Assembly (NCBI GenBank): GCA_030560485.1
Contig: JAKTTS010000005.1
Span: 1 to 64,000, forward strand
Source of the DNA: Ascoidea tarda (nom. inval.)
Taxonomy: Eukaryota > Ascomycota > Saccharomycetes > Ascoideales > Ascoideaceae
DNA: 64,000 nt
Direction: 5' to 3'
Position 1 is the stretch's first letter, and the number at the start of each line of letters is the position of its first letter. This document shows, piece by piece, positions 50,291-60,933 of this stretch. The notes beneath the pieces are model-generated. The model was not told where the DNA came from. It saw only the letters and a program-made list of their open reading frames with translations, and did not search any database. A program made the position numbers and the translations under genes.

Positions 50291-50554
50291 TTTTCCCAAT
50301 TTTATTTTCAAAAATTAAAGCAGGTTTCCAATATCAAATGCTTATAAAAATATTATCAGAAATACCTTAAACACTATGATCTTATCGACAACATCGGGAA
50401 TGAAGGAGAAAGTACTATATCTTGGTTGGAACAAGGATCAGTTGAAAAAAGAAAGACTCAAAAAAAGATTTGAAAAAAAAAAAATATTTTTAGAAATAAA
50501 AATTCCCCTTGATAACTCATGATATAATATAATAAACAAATAAAATTTAGAAGA

Positions 50555-53500
50555 TTAATTGGCTAATGTGACAGATGAAATTTCATTTTTTGATTCCTTT
50601 TGTCCTGAACCTCCTTGGTTATCAGGCAAGGCCAAATGCCCATTTCTTTGTGAATAGTTTTTTTGATTTTCTTCTTGATCTTCTTCTTGATCTTCTTTAT
50701 TGAATATAGTTGATTGATTGGATATGAATGACCCTTTTATACCTTTACTAAAATATCTGAAAGGAGTTCGTTTTTCATTATCCTTTGCGCCATCTTTTGA
50801 ATTGTCAGTGTCTGTTTCACTGTCAACAAATGAATCAGCATCTGTAGAATTTTTGGATCTTGGTGACTTTTTGCTTTTTCTAAGGAAATCGAATGATAAT
50901 ACATAGACACTCCACTTAAATACTGTTGATGGAAAGATGAACATTGCCCATTCATCTGGACAAATTCTGATAAGAGCACCAGATGGTATTGATACCATAC
51001 CACTAATAACAGCAGTACCCCATTGAGCACCAGTTTGACGAGTAATTGAGAAGGCAGTACCACCAACAAACATGATCATGATTTGAATGGTTGCAATAAG
51101 AATTGAAATCACAATAAAATAATAGTTTCTGAACAAATGTTGGAAAAAATTCAAATTTCTCATGGTTATTCTATCTCTAACCTTTTTAATTCCGTCAGCT
51201 TCATTTAACTTTCTGGTAACAAACAACTTCCAATATTGCAACCAAACAAAAGCGTTAAACGTCATTGAAGCCATTTGACCATGTTCATGATTAGTAAGTT
51301 CTCTATCCCCAAAAAATATTTTTGGAGCAACAAAATGCAAAATAAAAGTAACAATTAATTGAGTGCATGATTGACCAAGAATCATCTTCCAGGTTGATAC
51401 AGCAATCAAGGGTGCCTTTCTGCCATCTGGTTTACTTTCCAAAATGTCATCATCAGGTTTATCAGTAGCTAAAGCTAGAGCAGCCAAGGTATCCATAATC
51501 AAATTGACCCATAATAATTGAACAGCTGTCAAGACAGATTCTCCTTCGTCAGAAACAACTGCAGAAACAAAGGTTAAAACAACAGCAGTGATATTGACTG
51601 TCAATTGAAATTGAATAAACTTTTTAATTGAAATTGAAACACATCTTCCCCATTTGATGGCTTTGACAATTGCACTGAAATCATCTGTCATTAAAATAAT
51701 ATCTGATGCCTCTCTCGCAACTTCGGTACCAGACACACCCATAGAAAATCCAACATCGGCTAATCTCAAAGCAGGTGCATCATTTGTACCATCTCCAGTA
51801 ACAGCCACAACTTCTCTCATTGCTTTCAAATTCTCAACCAATATCTTTTTATCTTCTGGAGAAGATCTTGCAAGCACTTTTAATTCAGGAATAACTTTTC
51901 TACGTTCAGCATGAGACAAGTTTCTAAAAGTTGGACCCTCCATGCAAGCACTAGGATTAGATAGTTGACTGGGTGTTAAAATCCCACAACCCAAAGCAAT
52001 AGATCTAGCAGTAATAATGTTATCACCTGTAACCATTCTCACAGTTACACCAGCACTTTCGCACAGCTTAACAGCATCAGCAACTCCTTCTCTTAATGGA
52101 TCTTGAATTCCAACAAGAGAATCCAAAGTCAACGATTCTTGGTAGTTGCTTAAATGAGTTTTGACAACATCTTGGTTCGCAATAGTAATTTCCGGAAGAG
52201 GGGTGCCATCTGTATTGTGAATAAACTCTGATGGTAAAGCATTAAAAAATTTGATTGGATCAATCTCGGTACCAACTTCATTAAAGATATCTCCTTTTGG
52301 TGGCCATGATGAATAATTTTTGTGAGCTAATACAAGAGTTCTTAAAGCATTTTTAGCATAAAATTCAATTTTATCAAAAATTAGTGTTTTCCTTTCTTCA
52401 TCAATCACATCTACTTGATTTTCATTATTTAAATAGGTTCCACATTTTCCAAAAACAATCTCTGAAGCACCCTTGATATAAAATGTAAACAGACCATTAT
52501 TGTTTTCTGTTATTAAACCAGCCCATTTTCTTGAACTTTCAAAGGGAATAACTTCGACAACTCTTTTGATATGCAACAAGTTTGTGTGTTTACGTAACGC
52601 ATCCAAATTTTTTCCACCACACATATCTAAAATATCTTCTGCCATGAACATCAATGCAGTCTCGGTTTTTGAACCAATGTATTTTTCGTGTTCTGTTCTC
52701 TTTCTAGGTCCCTCTCCAAAAAAATCAGCAGAAAATAAACCAAAACTACACCATTTCTTTTTTTCTACTTTTTTTGCTACAACAATTTCTTGTTCTTCCA
52801 AGTTTTCAAAAGCGGAAGAATTTAAAGCAATGTTTGTCAAAACCTTTTCTTTTATGGAATCTGAGAGCTTTTCTTTAATATCAAATGCAGTTTCATTAAC
52901 AGGAGATAATTTCTTTGAATTTTTGAAGTTTTGATCCAATATATCATCAGTTAAGGAATGATTAGTACCTGTGTTGTTAAACTCTAACGAACCTAAAATA
53001 GCTCTAACAACTCTCATCTTATTTGTAGTCAAAGTACCAGTTTTATCAGAACAAACAGCAGTGGCACCACCCATGGTTTCACAGGCTTTTAAGATACGAA
53101 CCAAATTACCATCTTTGGCCATTCTAGTTGTAGCAAATGCTAAGGCCACTGTGACAGCTAAGGGCAAACCTTCAGGAACAGCAACAACAATAAGAGCAAC
53201 TGCAGTGATGAAACTATCCAATACTTTAGTACCCTTTTCAGAGCCAGTGTAATCATAATATCTACCATCTTTTTTTAACTCTGTACCAAATTTAATTAAT
53301 AAAACAATGAATAGAATTGAACCAGCAATAATAGCAAATTTATTAATTCCAGTAGCTAAACTGTCCAATCTAACGGTTAATGGAGTTGGGTCAGGCTCAG
53401 TTTTAAGAGACATCATTGCTTTACCATTAATTGAATTTGGACCAACACTTGTAACAATACCTTGACCTAAACCGGATAAGATTCTTGTACCTGAGATTAA

Positions 53501-54382
53501 AAAAGGATCATAAATATCGTTATCGTGATTAATATCTAAATTTGTACCCTTGTAATTATCATCATAAGATTGAAGAGTGAAATCTATTGGGAATTTTTTG
53601 ATAGTATCAGTTTCACCGGTGATGTTACTTTCATCAACTTCAAAGGAACCTTTTACTAAAACTGCATCAGCAGGAACAATATCACCTGTTTCTAATTTGA
53701 TTAGGTCACCGACTAATAGGTCGTAAATAGAGATGCAAATTTCATTAGCATTTCTTATGACGACAATTTCTCGATCTTCCTTTTTAGCGTTTAATTTAGC
53801 AAATTGTTTTTCCTTTTGAAAATCATTTGCAGCACCAACTAAAACGACAATTGCAACAGCTACTAAGATGGCAACACCTTCAACCCAAGCTACTCTTGGG
53901 ATTTCTTTGCCATTAGCATCAAGTTCAGCTTTTTCGCCAAAAGTTTCATACAAACCTAAAGCTAATGAGATGATAGCAGCGACAGTTAAGATAATCATGA
54001 TTTTATCTTTTAAAGCAACCAAACATAATTTTAAGAAACTCTTTGGAGGAGTTGCAGGGATTTTGTTTTTACCATACATTTTTGTTCTTGATTTTAATAG
54101 AGAAGGGTTTGAATACTGATCAATTGGTAACCCATTTTGAGGATCAGTTTTCAAGTTTTCAAAAAAAAGATTCAAATTACTTGAATCATTATTGATTAAA
54201 GACTTGAAATGTAAAATTGATTTTGGATCATGACAACTATTTAGACTTTGAACCAGATAGGGATAATAATCATTTAAAGTAGGATGGGTTGAGACACCAG
54301 CTTCTAAATCATTATCAGCAGCAGCAGCTGTAACAGCAGAAATAGCGTCAGACTTTTTATCGGCAGAAATAGCGTTCGGCAT
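50555..54382 (-). CDS. PMC1: Vacuolar Ca2+-ATPase (P2B type)
   Basis: Pumps cytosolic calcium into the vacuole. 1275 residues from ATG 54382. Features in order: a first helix pair near 130-200; the actuator loop with FEVDESNITGETD; TM4 with PEGLPLAVTVALAF; the phosphorylation site CSDKTGTLTTNKMRVV (Asp446); the nucleotide domain with VIPFESSRKWAGL and FYIKGASEIV; the hinge VAVTGDGTNDAPAL; and TM5-TM10, including NITAVVLTFVSAVV and LLWVNLIMDTLAALALATD. The C-terminal tail is Asp/Ser/Gln-rich. It is about 100 residues longer than S. cerevisiae Pmc1. All catalytic motifs are intact. Transcription is likely calcineurin-dependent by analogy; I did not identify a Crz1 site with confidence. Confidence 0.95.
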   Translation of the reverse strand: MPNAISADKKSDAISAVTAAAADNDLEAGVSTHPTLNDYYPYLVQSLNSCHDPKSILHFKSLINNDSSNLNLFFENLKTDPQNGLPIDQYSNPSLLKSRTKMYGKNKIPATPPKSFLKLCLVALKDKIMIILTVAAIISLALGLYETFGEKAELDANGKEIPRVAWVEGVAILVAVAIVVLVGAANDFQKEKQFAKLNAKKEDREIVVIRNANEICISIYDLLVGDLIKLETGDIVPADAVLVKGSFEVDESNITGETDTIKKFPIDFTLQSYDDNYKGTNLDINHDNDIYDPFLISGTRILSGLGQGIVTSVGPNSINGKAMMSLKTEPDPTPLTVRLDSLATGINKFAIIAGSILFIVLLIKFGTELKKDGRYYDYTGSEKGTKVLDSFITAVALIVVAVPEGLPLAVTVALAFATTRMAKDGNLVRILKACETMGGATAVCSDKTGTLTTNKMRVVRAILGSLEFNNTGTNHSLTDDILDQNFKNSKKLSPVNETAFDIKEKLSDSIKEKVLTNIALNSSAFENLEEQEIVVAKKVEKKKWCSFGLFSADFFGEGPRKRTEHEKYIGSKTETALMFMAEDILDMCGGKNLDALRKHTNLLHIKRVVEVIPFESSRKWAGLITENNNGLFTFYIKGASEIVFGKCGTYLNNENQVDVIDEERKTLIFDKIEFYAKNALRTLVLAHKNYSSWPPKGDIFNEVGTEIDPIKFFNALPSEFIHNTDGTPLPEITIANQDVVKTHLSNYQESLTLDSLVGIQDPLREGVADAVKLCESAGVTVRMVTGDNIITARSIALGCGILTPSQLSNPSACMEGPTFRNLSHAERRKVIPELKVLARSSPEDKKILVENLKAMREVVAVTGDGTNDAPALRLADVGFSMGVSGTEVAREASDIILMTDDFSAIVKAIKWGRCVSISIKKFIQFQLTVNITAVVLTFVSAVVSDEGESVLTAVQLLWVNLIMDTLAALALATDKPDDDILESKPDGRKAPLIAVSTWKMILGQSCTQLIVTFILHFVAPKIFFGDRELTNHEHGQMASMTFNAFVWLQYWKLFVTRKLNEADGIKKVRDRITMRNLNFFQHLFRNYYFIVISILIATIQIMIMFVGGTAFSITRQTGAQWGTAVISGMVSIPSGALIRICPDEWAMFIFPSTVFKWSVYVLSFDFLRKSKKSPRSKNSTDADSFVDSETDTDNSKDGAKDNEKRTPFRYFSKGIKGSFISNQSTIFNKEDQEEDQEENQKNYSQRNGHLALPDNQGGSGQKESKNEISSVTLAN

Positions 54383-56324
54383 TCTTGTTTAAGAATGATG
54401 TTAGCAAAGGTCGTAAAAGCAACAAAAACAACAAAAATAGTAAAAACAGAAACAATAGCTTTTATAGTAGCGGTAGCAATAACAGCAGTAGCAATAACAG
54501 CAGTAGCAACAGAAATAAAGGTTAATTGAAATAAGATTAATTCACCAAATAGTAGATTTAAAAATTGAGAAGAGCAAAACCCAGGAACCAAAAAAAAGGT
54601 ATAAAAAAAAAACCAGGAAAAAACAAAAGTAGAAGAAAAAATTGGAAGAGTTAAGGGAAAGTTGGGTTAATTTATATGATTTTGGAAAAAATGGAGAACG
54701 AATATATTTTGAAATTAATTCTTGGAATGAAAATTGAGACAAAACAATTTTGGAGTTAAAAAAATTAGAATTTAGATTTTTTTTGAAAGAAGTCTGTTGA
54801 TTTTAGAATTTTTACATTAAATGAAAAGGTGAGTGGGAGTATCAGTAAGAGTGGAAATAAAAATAAAAAAGGAATTAAGAATAAAAAGCCGAAATCTTTA
54901 GAGCATGATAATTTGATTGTAGCAGTTGCTCAAGAGGCAGATTAAAATGTAAGATAATAATTCTTAAAGATAAACAGAAGGTGAATAATAACATGTCAGT
55001 ATTTTTAAAAAGCTGTGGAAATGCAATTAAAAAGCAGTTAATAAAGCAAATATGAAGATAAAAAAACGATTGAATCTAGAAGCCAAATAATTAATATTAG
55101 CTTGAAGAAAAGGCACCCAGTCGAAACAGAGTCGAGTAAGAAAATTTCCCAACAGATTGAAAATCCAGTAGCATCTTAGGAGCAAACAAAAGCCAACCAA
55201 AAAGCAGCAATATCAAAAAAGCAGAATAATTCAGTTGCAAAGCAGAATAATTTAGTTATAAAACTGAATGGGAATTATCTGAAGAAAGAAGCAGCTTTTG
55301 TAAACATTTCTGATGCCATTTCGTCTCAATGACGGATATTGCGATACGGAATAATTTCCGTTAACACGCAAGGTTTACCGTGAATACGTATTTGTATTCC
55401 ACTATCTTATACGTCTGGTGCGATAATTTACGGTTTTCAAATCATTTGTCTTCTTTTGGCATTATTTATGGACGATAGATTTTTGCATCAAAGGTTCATA
55501 CAATTTCATGTGGTGAACCTGATTTTTATGGAATTGTTGAATTGAATGATGATTGAATAATATTATTTGAATTGAACAAAAAATGTAAGATAAATAAAAC
55601 ATATTCCAGTAATAACAATGCTATTAGTTTATCATTGCAATATTCTTGCAAAAATTATAAATTTGAAAGATTTTAATCAGAACTGGAGCTGATAACAGAT
55701 CGTATTGATAAAAATAAAAACAAAGCCTAATTGATTTGTATGTGTTGGTCAATGTAAGAGTTTAAATTAAAATCAAATAAACTAAAGCAAAATCATTTTT
55801 TCTAAAGAATAACAAAAAAGGAAAACTGATTTGAGATATATTAGAAACTTGAATGATTGAAAACCTATTGAAAGAAAAATGAAGTTTGGAGAACAGTTGA
55901 CGGAAGAAAGCAATAAGCCGTAAACAATCGTCAGTACGGAGCGAAGCTTTTGAATTGTGCTGAGCGACAAAGAAGACATCGAAAACCCGGCGTGCAGCTG
56001 CCGGCAAGATCCAAACAGAATACTTGCCGCATTACGCAGAATTACCCCAGAGCGACAGAACCACGCCACGTTCATGTTGGTGCATTATATGTAACTTTGT
56101 GCATCACGGCATGCTGTGCATGCCGTGATGCACAATTCAGTACACGCGCCAGTGCACAACATCACATCTGATTGCCGGCGTTGATTGGCTACCAAAAGCC
56201 CTTTTTCTGTGGTCTCTGTGTTACACGTGCCGGGTTTTGTGTAGCGGCATTTCACTGGAGCTGGAACTTGAAAAGAATCAGAAACAGAAGCAGATCAGGC
56301 AGCAGAAAGCAACGACGTGGGAAG
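54383..56324. promoter_or_regulatory. Long divergent region between PMC1 and the MRX15-like gene
   Basis: A 1.94-kb gap. 54400-54510 has agcaataacagcagt repeats next to PMC1. 54515-55300 is AT-rich with no gene. 55310-55450 is GC-richer with gatacggaataatttccgtta (imperfect inverted repeat) and acgtatt-type words. From 55900 the GC content rises again and includes the perfect inverted repeat at 56097-56135 and cacgtgccggg (about 56225). No ORF with a recognisable product was seen. Confidence 0.5.
56097..56135. repeat. Perfect 18-bp inverted repeat with 3-nt spacer
   Basis: TTGTGCATCACGGCATGC (56097-56114), spacer TGT, then GCATGCCGTGATGCACAA (56118-56135). Every one of the 18 pairs matches. 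It lies 190 bp upstream of the MRX15-like ATG. It could fold as a strong hairpin in DNA or RNA, or be a dyad site; neither is shown. Confidence 0.95.
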
Positions 56325-57944
56325 ATGTTGCTCCTTCGTCAAGTTACAGCTTCTTTTTTGGTTTCCAGATCGTTGCCCTTGGTCAAGTTATCAGTTCTGA
56401 CTTCGAGGGCCTCGTCGATTTTTTTCAATTTTTCAGTCAAGAGATACCAGTCCAGTAACATCACCAACAAAAATAAGAACACTAGCAAAAATACTAGCAA
56501 AAATATTAACAAGAACACTAATAAGAACACTGCTGGGTCAGAGAAAAAGAAAAATGTTCATAGTGATAAAGATCATGCTGGCAAAAACGGTGGTTCCAGC
56601 AAAAGTGCTAATGAAAACGAACATGTTCCCAAAGACTTGGCCAGTCTAAAGAATAGCCAATTTTCACAATTGTCAAAGAAGCAGCAAGCTAGCTTGAAAA
56701 AGGAATACACAATCAGAAAAGAAATATTCACTCAGCAAATCAGGGATCATCTTCCCGGTGAAACCATTCAATCAAACGCTTTGAAGGACAGACTCCCATC
56801 ATCCTTTAATCTCAAAAAGGATGTCATTCCAAACTTATTGCCGAGACCTGGTGTGCCTCAGCCTAGTTCAACCATGACTTTAACAAAAATGTTTAATATA
56901 TTGAAATCAAGGAACAAGCCTGAGTTGATTTATGAATCTGAATCTCATCGTTTGTATTTCTTAATCAGGCTCTGTGTTATCTTTGTTTTTACTTTTTATG
57001 CTATAACTTTTATCAAAACCTCTTCTGAGATTGCCTATGAAATTTTCCTTCAAAATAATGACAAACTATCTTCCTCTGAAAATTTATTCTACTTTGGTCT
57101 AAAATGTTTAACAAATATTGCCATATTCTCTGTTCCTCTTGCTTTAATCTTTTTAGCCACCGTCTTTCCAAATCTTTTAGTTAGAAGAATTTATTACATC
57201 CCAAGCTCTTTATCCATCAATCCAAAGGTCTCTTCTAAAAAGGTTTCTAACGACTTGCTAAGTAATGAACTAATCAAAATCACATCTCATCCTCTAATTC
57301 CCGGCAGACCAACCCCAACTTATACAATTTCCTTGAGCGACTTAACCAGATCCCATAAAGCAAGAATCTTCACAAATAAAGGTTTTTATGGTGTGCTTGA
57401 TAAAAGCTCGTTTCTCTTCTTTATCTTTGATAAAAATAGAAAACTCCCATGGATAGTTGATAGAAATGGTTTCTTCTGGGGTGATGGCAGAATCTTTGAT
57501 ATCCTATTCGGTAAGGAGTCAATTAAAGAAGCCGAATCTGCAATATCTTGGGAAGATAGGTACGCTGCAATGAATGAGAAAATAGAATCAAACAAATTGA
57601 AATTAAAGGAAAAGCATGGCTTTTGGTGGAGAACAAAGGAAGGCTTCAATTTGTTTAAACAGGACGTTAAATTCATCCCCTCTCTATTGTCCTCAAGTAA
57701 AAACAAAATCCAAACCAAAATTGAAAACAAACCCCAAAACCAAAATCAAAATCAAAATCAAAAATCAATCAGCGATCCTCAACAGTCTATCATCGACACT
57801 GTTTACAATATAACTTCTCACAATGACACACGCTCCCAAACCACCCCATCTCAGCTTCTGGAAAACAACGCTCCAAACATCAACAAAAAAAACAAAAACG
57901 CCAATAAAAAACAAAAAAAACAAAAGAAATTGACCAAATCCTAA
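56325..57944 (+). CDS. MRX15: Mitochondrial inner-membrane protein, MRX15/TMEM223-like
   Basis: ATG 56325 gives 539 residues; the frame upstream has no ATG. Residues 1-50 are an Arg/Ser/Leu presequence (MLLLRQVTASFLVSRSLPLV) ending near VKRYQSSN, followed by Asn/Lys repeats. The core matches TMEM223/Mrx15: PELIYESESHRLYFL before TM1 (about 215-240), TM2 (about 262-290) and VRRIYYIPSS. Then come ISLSDLTRSHKAR and FLFFIFDKNRKLPWIVDRNG, reaching RIFDILFG. Mrx15 binds mitochondrial ribosomes and helps cotranslational membrane insertion. The Lys/Gln/Asn-rich C-terminal tail could contact the ribosome. It is longer than the S. cerevisiae protein. Confidence 0.7.
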   Translation: MLLLRQVTASFLVSRSLPLVKLSVLTSRASSIFFNFSVKRYQSSNITNKNKNTSKNTSKNINKNTNKNTAGSEKKKNVHSDKDHAGKNGGSSKSANENEHVPKDLASLKNSQFSQLSKKQQASLKKEYTIRKEIFTQQIRDHLPGETIQSNALKDRLPSSFNLKKDVIPNLLPRPGVPQPSSTMTLTKMFNILKSRNKPELIYESESHRLYFLIRLCVIFVFTFYAITFIKTSSEIAYEIFLQNNDKLSSSENLFYFGLKCLTNIAIFSVPLALIFLATVFPNLLVRRIYYIPSSLSINPKVSSKKVSNDLLSNELIKITSHPLIPGRPTPTYTISLSDLTRSHKARIFTNKGFYGVLDKSSFLFFIFDKNRKLPWIVDRNGFFWGDGRIFDILFGKESIKEAESAISWEDRYAAMNEKIESNKLKLKEKHGFWWRTKEGFNLFKQDVKFIPSLLSSSKNKIQTKIENKPQNQNQNQNQKSISDPQQSIIDTVYNITSHNDTRSQTTPSQLLENNAPNINKKNKNANKKQKKQKKLTKS

Positions 57945-58179
57945 TCAAATATTTAAAAACCTGTAAAATCTGTATATATTATTTCCGATTACGTAAGCGG
58001 GCTTTTTCTCGCATGACTTGTGCTGTATTTGGATTTTGTATATTTGTTAGCTTTTTTTCATTTTGATCTCGTTTTGATCTCATTTTTATCTCGTTTTGAT
58101 CTCTTTATTTATTTACTATCTTGACGTCCTCGTCTTATCTCTAACGCTTTACCACCTTACAATAAATGTGTCTAATATA
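57945..58179. promoter_or_regulatory. VPS53 upstream region with stop-start overlapping uORF
   Basis: Tandem tttgatctcgttttgatctc words lie at 58059-58103. At 58166-58180 a four-codon upstream frame (ATG TGT CTA ATA TAA) ends so that the last A of its stop is the first A of the VPS53 ATG (TAATG). Confidence 0.6.
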
Positions 58180-60933
58180 ATGTCCAGTTCTATTGATTCC
58201 CAGGCTGACCTCACCTCACCTTACTATGATCCCATGATCCACTTGAACCAACTATTTGATTCCCCTGAATCTCTTGGTGAATTAAATCAGCTTTTGGATT
58301 ATTCAAACAATTACAAAACAAATCTCGATAAAAAAATTTATAAAAAACAAATATTATATAACAAGACAAACTCCAACTTGAGCTCAAAAATTAATTATGA
58401 TGATGATATATCAAATTTAATCAGTGAAATCAACGAAACAAGATCTTTAGCCGAAAAAACCCAACAGACAATCTCAAATATGACTTTTAATATTCAAAAT
58501 CTAGATCAAGGTAAAAAAAATTTGGTTCTTTCAATGACTGTCTTAAAAAGATTGCAAATGCTATTAACTGCTTATGACCAATTGAATAACATGTTGTCCT
58601 CCGATGCTAAAGATCCAAATAACAATCCAAATGACTATAATGAAATGCTTAATCTAATATCGGTTGTGATTCAATTAAATTTACATTTTCAAAATTATAA
58701 AAATATTAACGAAATAAACCTATTGTCAAAGGATATATCAAAGCTAAAAATTAATTTAACCGACCAGATATTTAGTGATTTTGAATCTCTTTTAGATGGA
58801 AAAAAAAAGAATCCACACACACAATCAAATGCATCTCAATTAATAAAAGCTTGTGAAATTTTAGATATAATTGGTCAATCTTACCATGACAAGCTAATCA
58901 ATCTATTCATAACTTTACAATTTAAAGAGTTCAAATCAATTTTTAATATCAGCGATGAAGCTGGCTCATTGGAAAATTTATCTCGTCGTTATATATATTT
59001 TAAAAAGATCTTTAGAAATTTTAATGATTATTATCATAAGTTTTTTTCAAAATCCTATGATTTAAAATTTGAAATATGCAAACGGTTTTGCGAGTTTACT
59101 AAAGATGATTTAAAACTACTTTTAAATAACATCAAACAAGATAATCTTAACAACAAAAATAACGACAATAGCAACAACAACAGTATCAATAACGCTGGTG
59201 ATGATAATGACTCAAGCTCAAATTCAATTGTCAATATTTTATTAAAAACGCTTGGTGAGACATTGGAATTTGAAGATTACTTGAACAAATCAAATAATAA
59301 CTCAACTTTTTTCACAAAAAAAATTTCAATCGCTTTTGAGCCTTATCTCTCAATTTGGTTAGATCAACAAAGTAGCATCATATCAAAGAACTTTTTAAAA
59401 TACATGGCAGCGCCAAAACTATCCCCTGCTCAAAAAGATATTAATGATAACTCGTCTATTAAACAAGAAGATATTATAACTGATGTCATACCTTCTTCAG
59501 CTGAATTATTCAGAACTTATCGACAGATTCTCAATCATGCAATTAAACTATCAAATGGCTCATTTTTATTAAATTTGACTGATTTGTATGTAAAGCATTT
59601 AAACGATTATAATGAAAAAATTTTAAAACCACTTTTCCCAAAGAACGATAGAGATTTAATGGTTTCTGAAGGAATAGACTATCTTATTTTAATTTTTAAT
59701 ACGTCTGACTACATAAATATCACTATAGATCAATTAGTTGAGAAATTAAAATCTCTAATAACCCCTGAACTATCTCCAAAAGTTGAAGTTAAATTTGAAA
59801 ACCCAAAAGAAATATATGTCAATTTAATAACTGACTCAATGAATAAGTTGTTAACTAAAATTGATTTAGATTGCGAATTATCATGGAAAGAAATGACAAA
59901 TAATAATTGGAAATTAATTAGGGATGTTTCTGATCAAAGTCGTTATATCATCGATTTAAAAGAAATCATTTTAAAAAACTTGAGAAAATTTTTATTCAAA
60001 TTCAATAGAGATGTGTATGTGAAAAATTTTATGGACAAATTAGTAGAGTTTATTATTAAGAAATTTTTGAGCAAATTTATCTCGTTAAAACCAATATCCA
60101 TTATCACTGCAGAGCAAATTTTGTTAGATCTTTCGACATTAAAAGATTTTTTCAAAAATTTACCCAAAACACTTGCCATGACAGATTCTGAAATTGAAAA
60201 TGAACTCAAAAATCAGGCTCAAAGCAATAGACTTAAAAGCTTTGAATCATCAGAAAATAAATTGGCCATCAAATTATCAAAGAGTTATTTTAAAACCATT
60301 GATCTTCAGTATAACAAGTTTGAAAAAATTTTAAAAATGATTATGATTGATAATAAGGATAAAGATAACTTGATTTCAAATTATTTTTTGATTGTTGGTG
60401 ATAAAAATTTCAATAATTTTCTAAAAATATTAACTCTAAAAGGTATTGTCTATTCACCAAGTTCCACCTCTTATCAAGATAAAAGTGAAATTAAAAAATT
60501 CAGAAATTTGTTCGATAATCATGTCAAAAACTACACTGGGCCAAAATTAATGGATGACTCACCAGTTTTATCCAATATCAATATGACAGTAAATAATGAC
60601 ACCGGAGCCAAAAAAGTCGATCTAAATATTAATACTATATTGTTGGCAAACTCAGGACTGCTAGGTTCATCTATAGAACTACCAACCTTATCTTCTCCAT
60701 TGCTCGGTAACTCATCGACAATACCCGAATTGAATTTTAATCTTTTACCAAAAGTCAAGTCGACAAATTTAAATTTAATTAAAAAAACAACCACTTTTGG
60801 CGATAATTTTAATACAAATCAAATTGAAAAAAATTTAAAAGACTTTGCATTAAATAGTGAGAATAATTTTAAAAACGTCAATGAAAACTTAAAGACTAAT
60901 TTAGGAAAACTTTTTAATAGAAATCCCAATTGA
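58180..60933 (+). CDS. VPS53: GARP complex subunit Vps53
   Basis: Vps53 is a subunit of the GARP tethering complex, which receives endosome-derived vesicles at the trans-Golgi. ATG 58180 (MSSSIDSQADLTSPYYDPMI) gives 917 residues. The N-terminal signature is clear: YYDPMIHLNQLFDSPESLG, a coiled-coil stretch with ISEINETRSLAEKTQQTISN, then LDQGKKNLVLSMTVLKRLQM and LLTAYDQLNNML. Helical-bundle sequence continues with Asn-rich inserts (about 328-355). The C-terminal 130 residues are Ser/Leu/Asn-rich and less conserved. It works in the same retrograde route as Rgp1/Ypt6. Confidence 0.92.
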   Translation: MSSSIDSQADLTSPYYDPMIHLNQLFDSPESLGELNQLLDYSNNYKTNLDKKIYKKQILYNKTNSNLSSKINYDDDISNLISEINETRSLAEKTQQTISNMTFNIQNLDQGKKNLVLSMTVLKRLQMLLTAYDQLNNMLSSDAKDPNNNPNDYNEMLNLISVVIQLNLHFQNYKNINEINLLSKDISKLKINLTDQIFSDFESLLDGKKKNPHTQSNASQLIKACEILDIIGQSYHDKLINLFITLQFKEFKSIFNISDEAGSLENLSRRYIYFKKIFRNFNDYYHKFFSKSYDLKFEICKRFCEFTKDDLKLLLNNIKQDNLNNKNNDNSNNNSINNAGDDNDSSSNSIVNILLKTLGETLEFEDYLNKSNNNSTFFTKKISIAFEPYLSIWLDQQSSIISKNFLKYMAAPKLSPAQKDINDNSSIKQEDIITDVIPSSAELFRTYRQILNHAIKLSNGSFLLNLTDLYVKHLNDYNEKILKPLFPKNDRDLMVSEGIDYLILIFNTSDYINITIDQLVEKLKSLITPELSPKVEVKFENPKEIYVNLITDSMNKLLTKIDLDCELSWKEMTNNNWKLIRDVSDQSRYIIDLKEIILKNLRKFLFKFNRDVYVKNFMDKLVEFIIKKFLSKFISLKPISIITAEQILLDLSTLKDFFKNLPKTLAMTDSEIENELKNQAQSNRLKSFESSENKLAIKLSKSYFKTIDLQYNKFEKILKMIMIDNKDKDNLISNYFLIVGDKNFNNFLKILTLKGIVYSPSSTSYQDKSEIKKFRNLFDNHVKNYTGPKLMDDSPVLSNINMTVNNDTGAKKVDLNINTILLANSGLLGSSIELPTLSSPLLGNSSTIPELNFNLLPKVKSTNLNLIKKTTTFGDNFNTNQIEKNLKDFALNSENNFKNVNENLKTNLGKLFNRNPN

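Noticed and set aside
50371-50518. Plus-strand frame MILSTTSGMKEKVLYLGW... ending near 50518
   Set aside because: Lys-rich content comes from A-runs, no splice acceptor in the right phase was found, and it would run into the PMC1 3' end; kept only as the alternative reading of the exon-like island.
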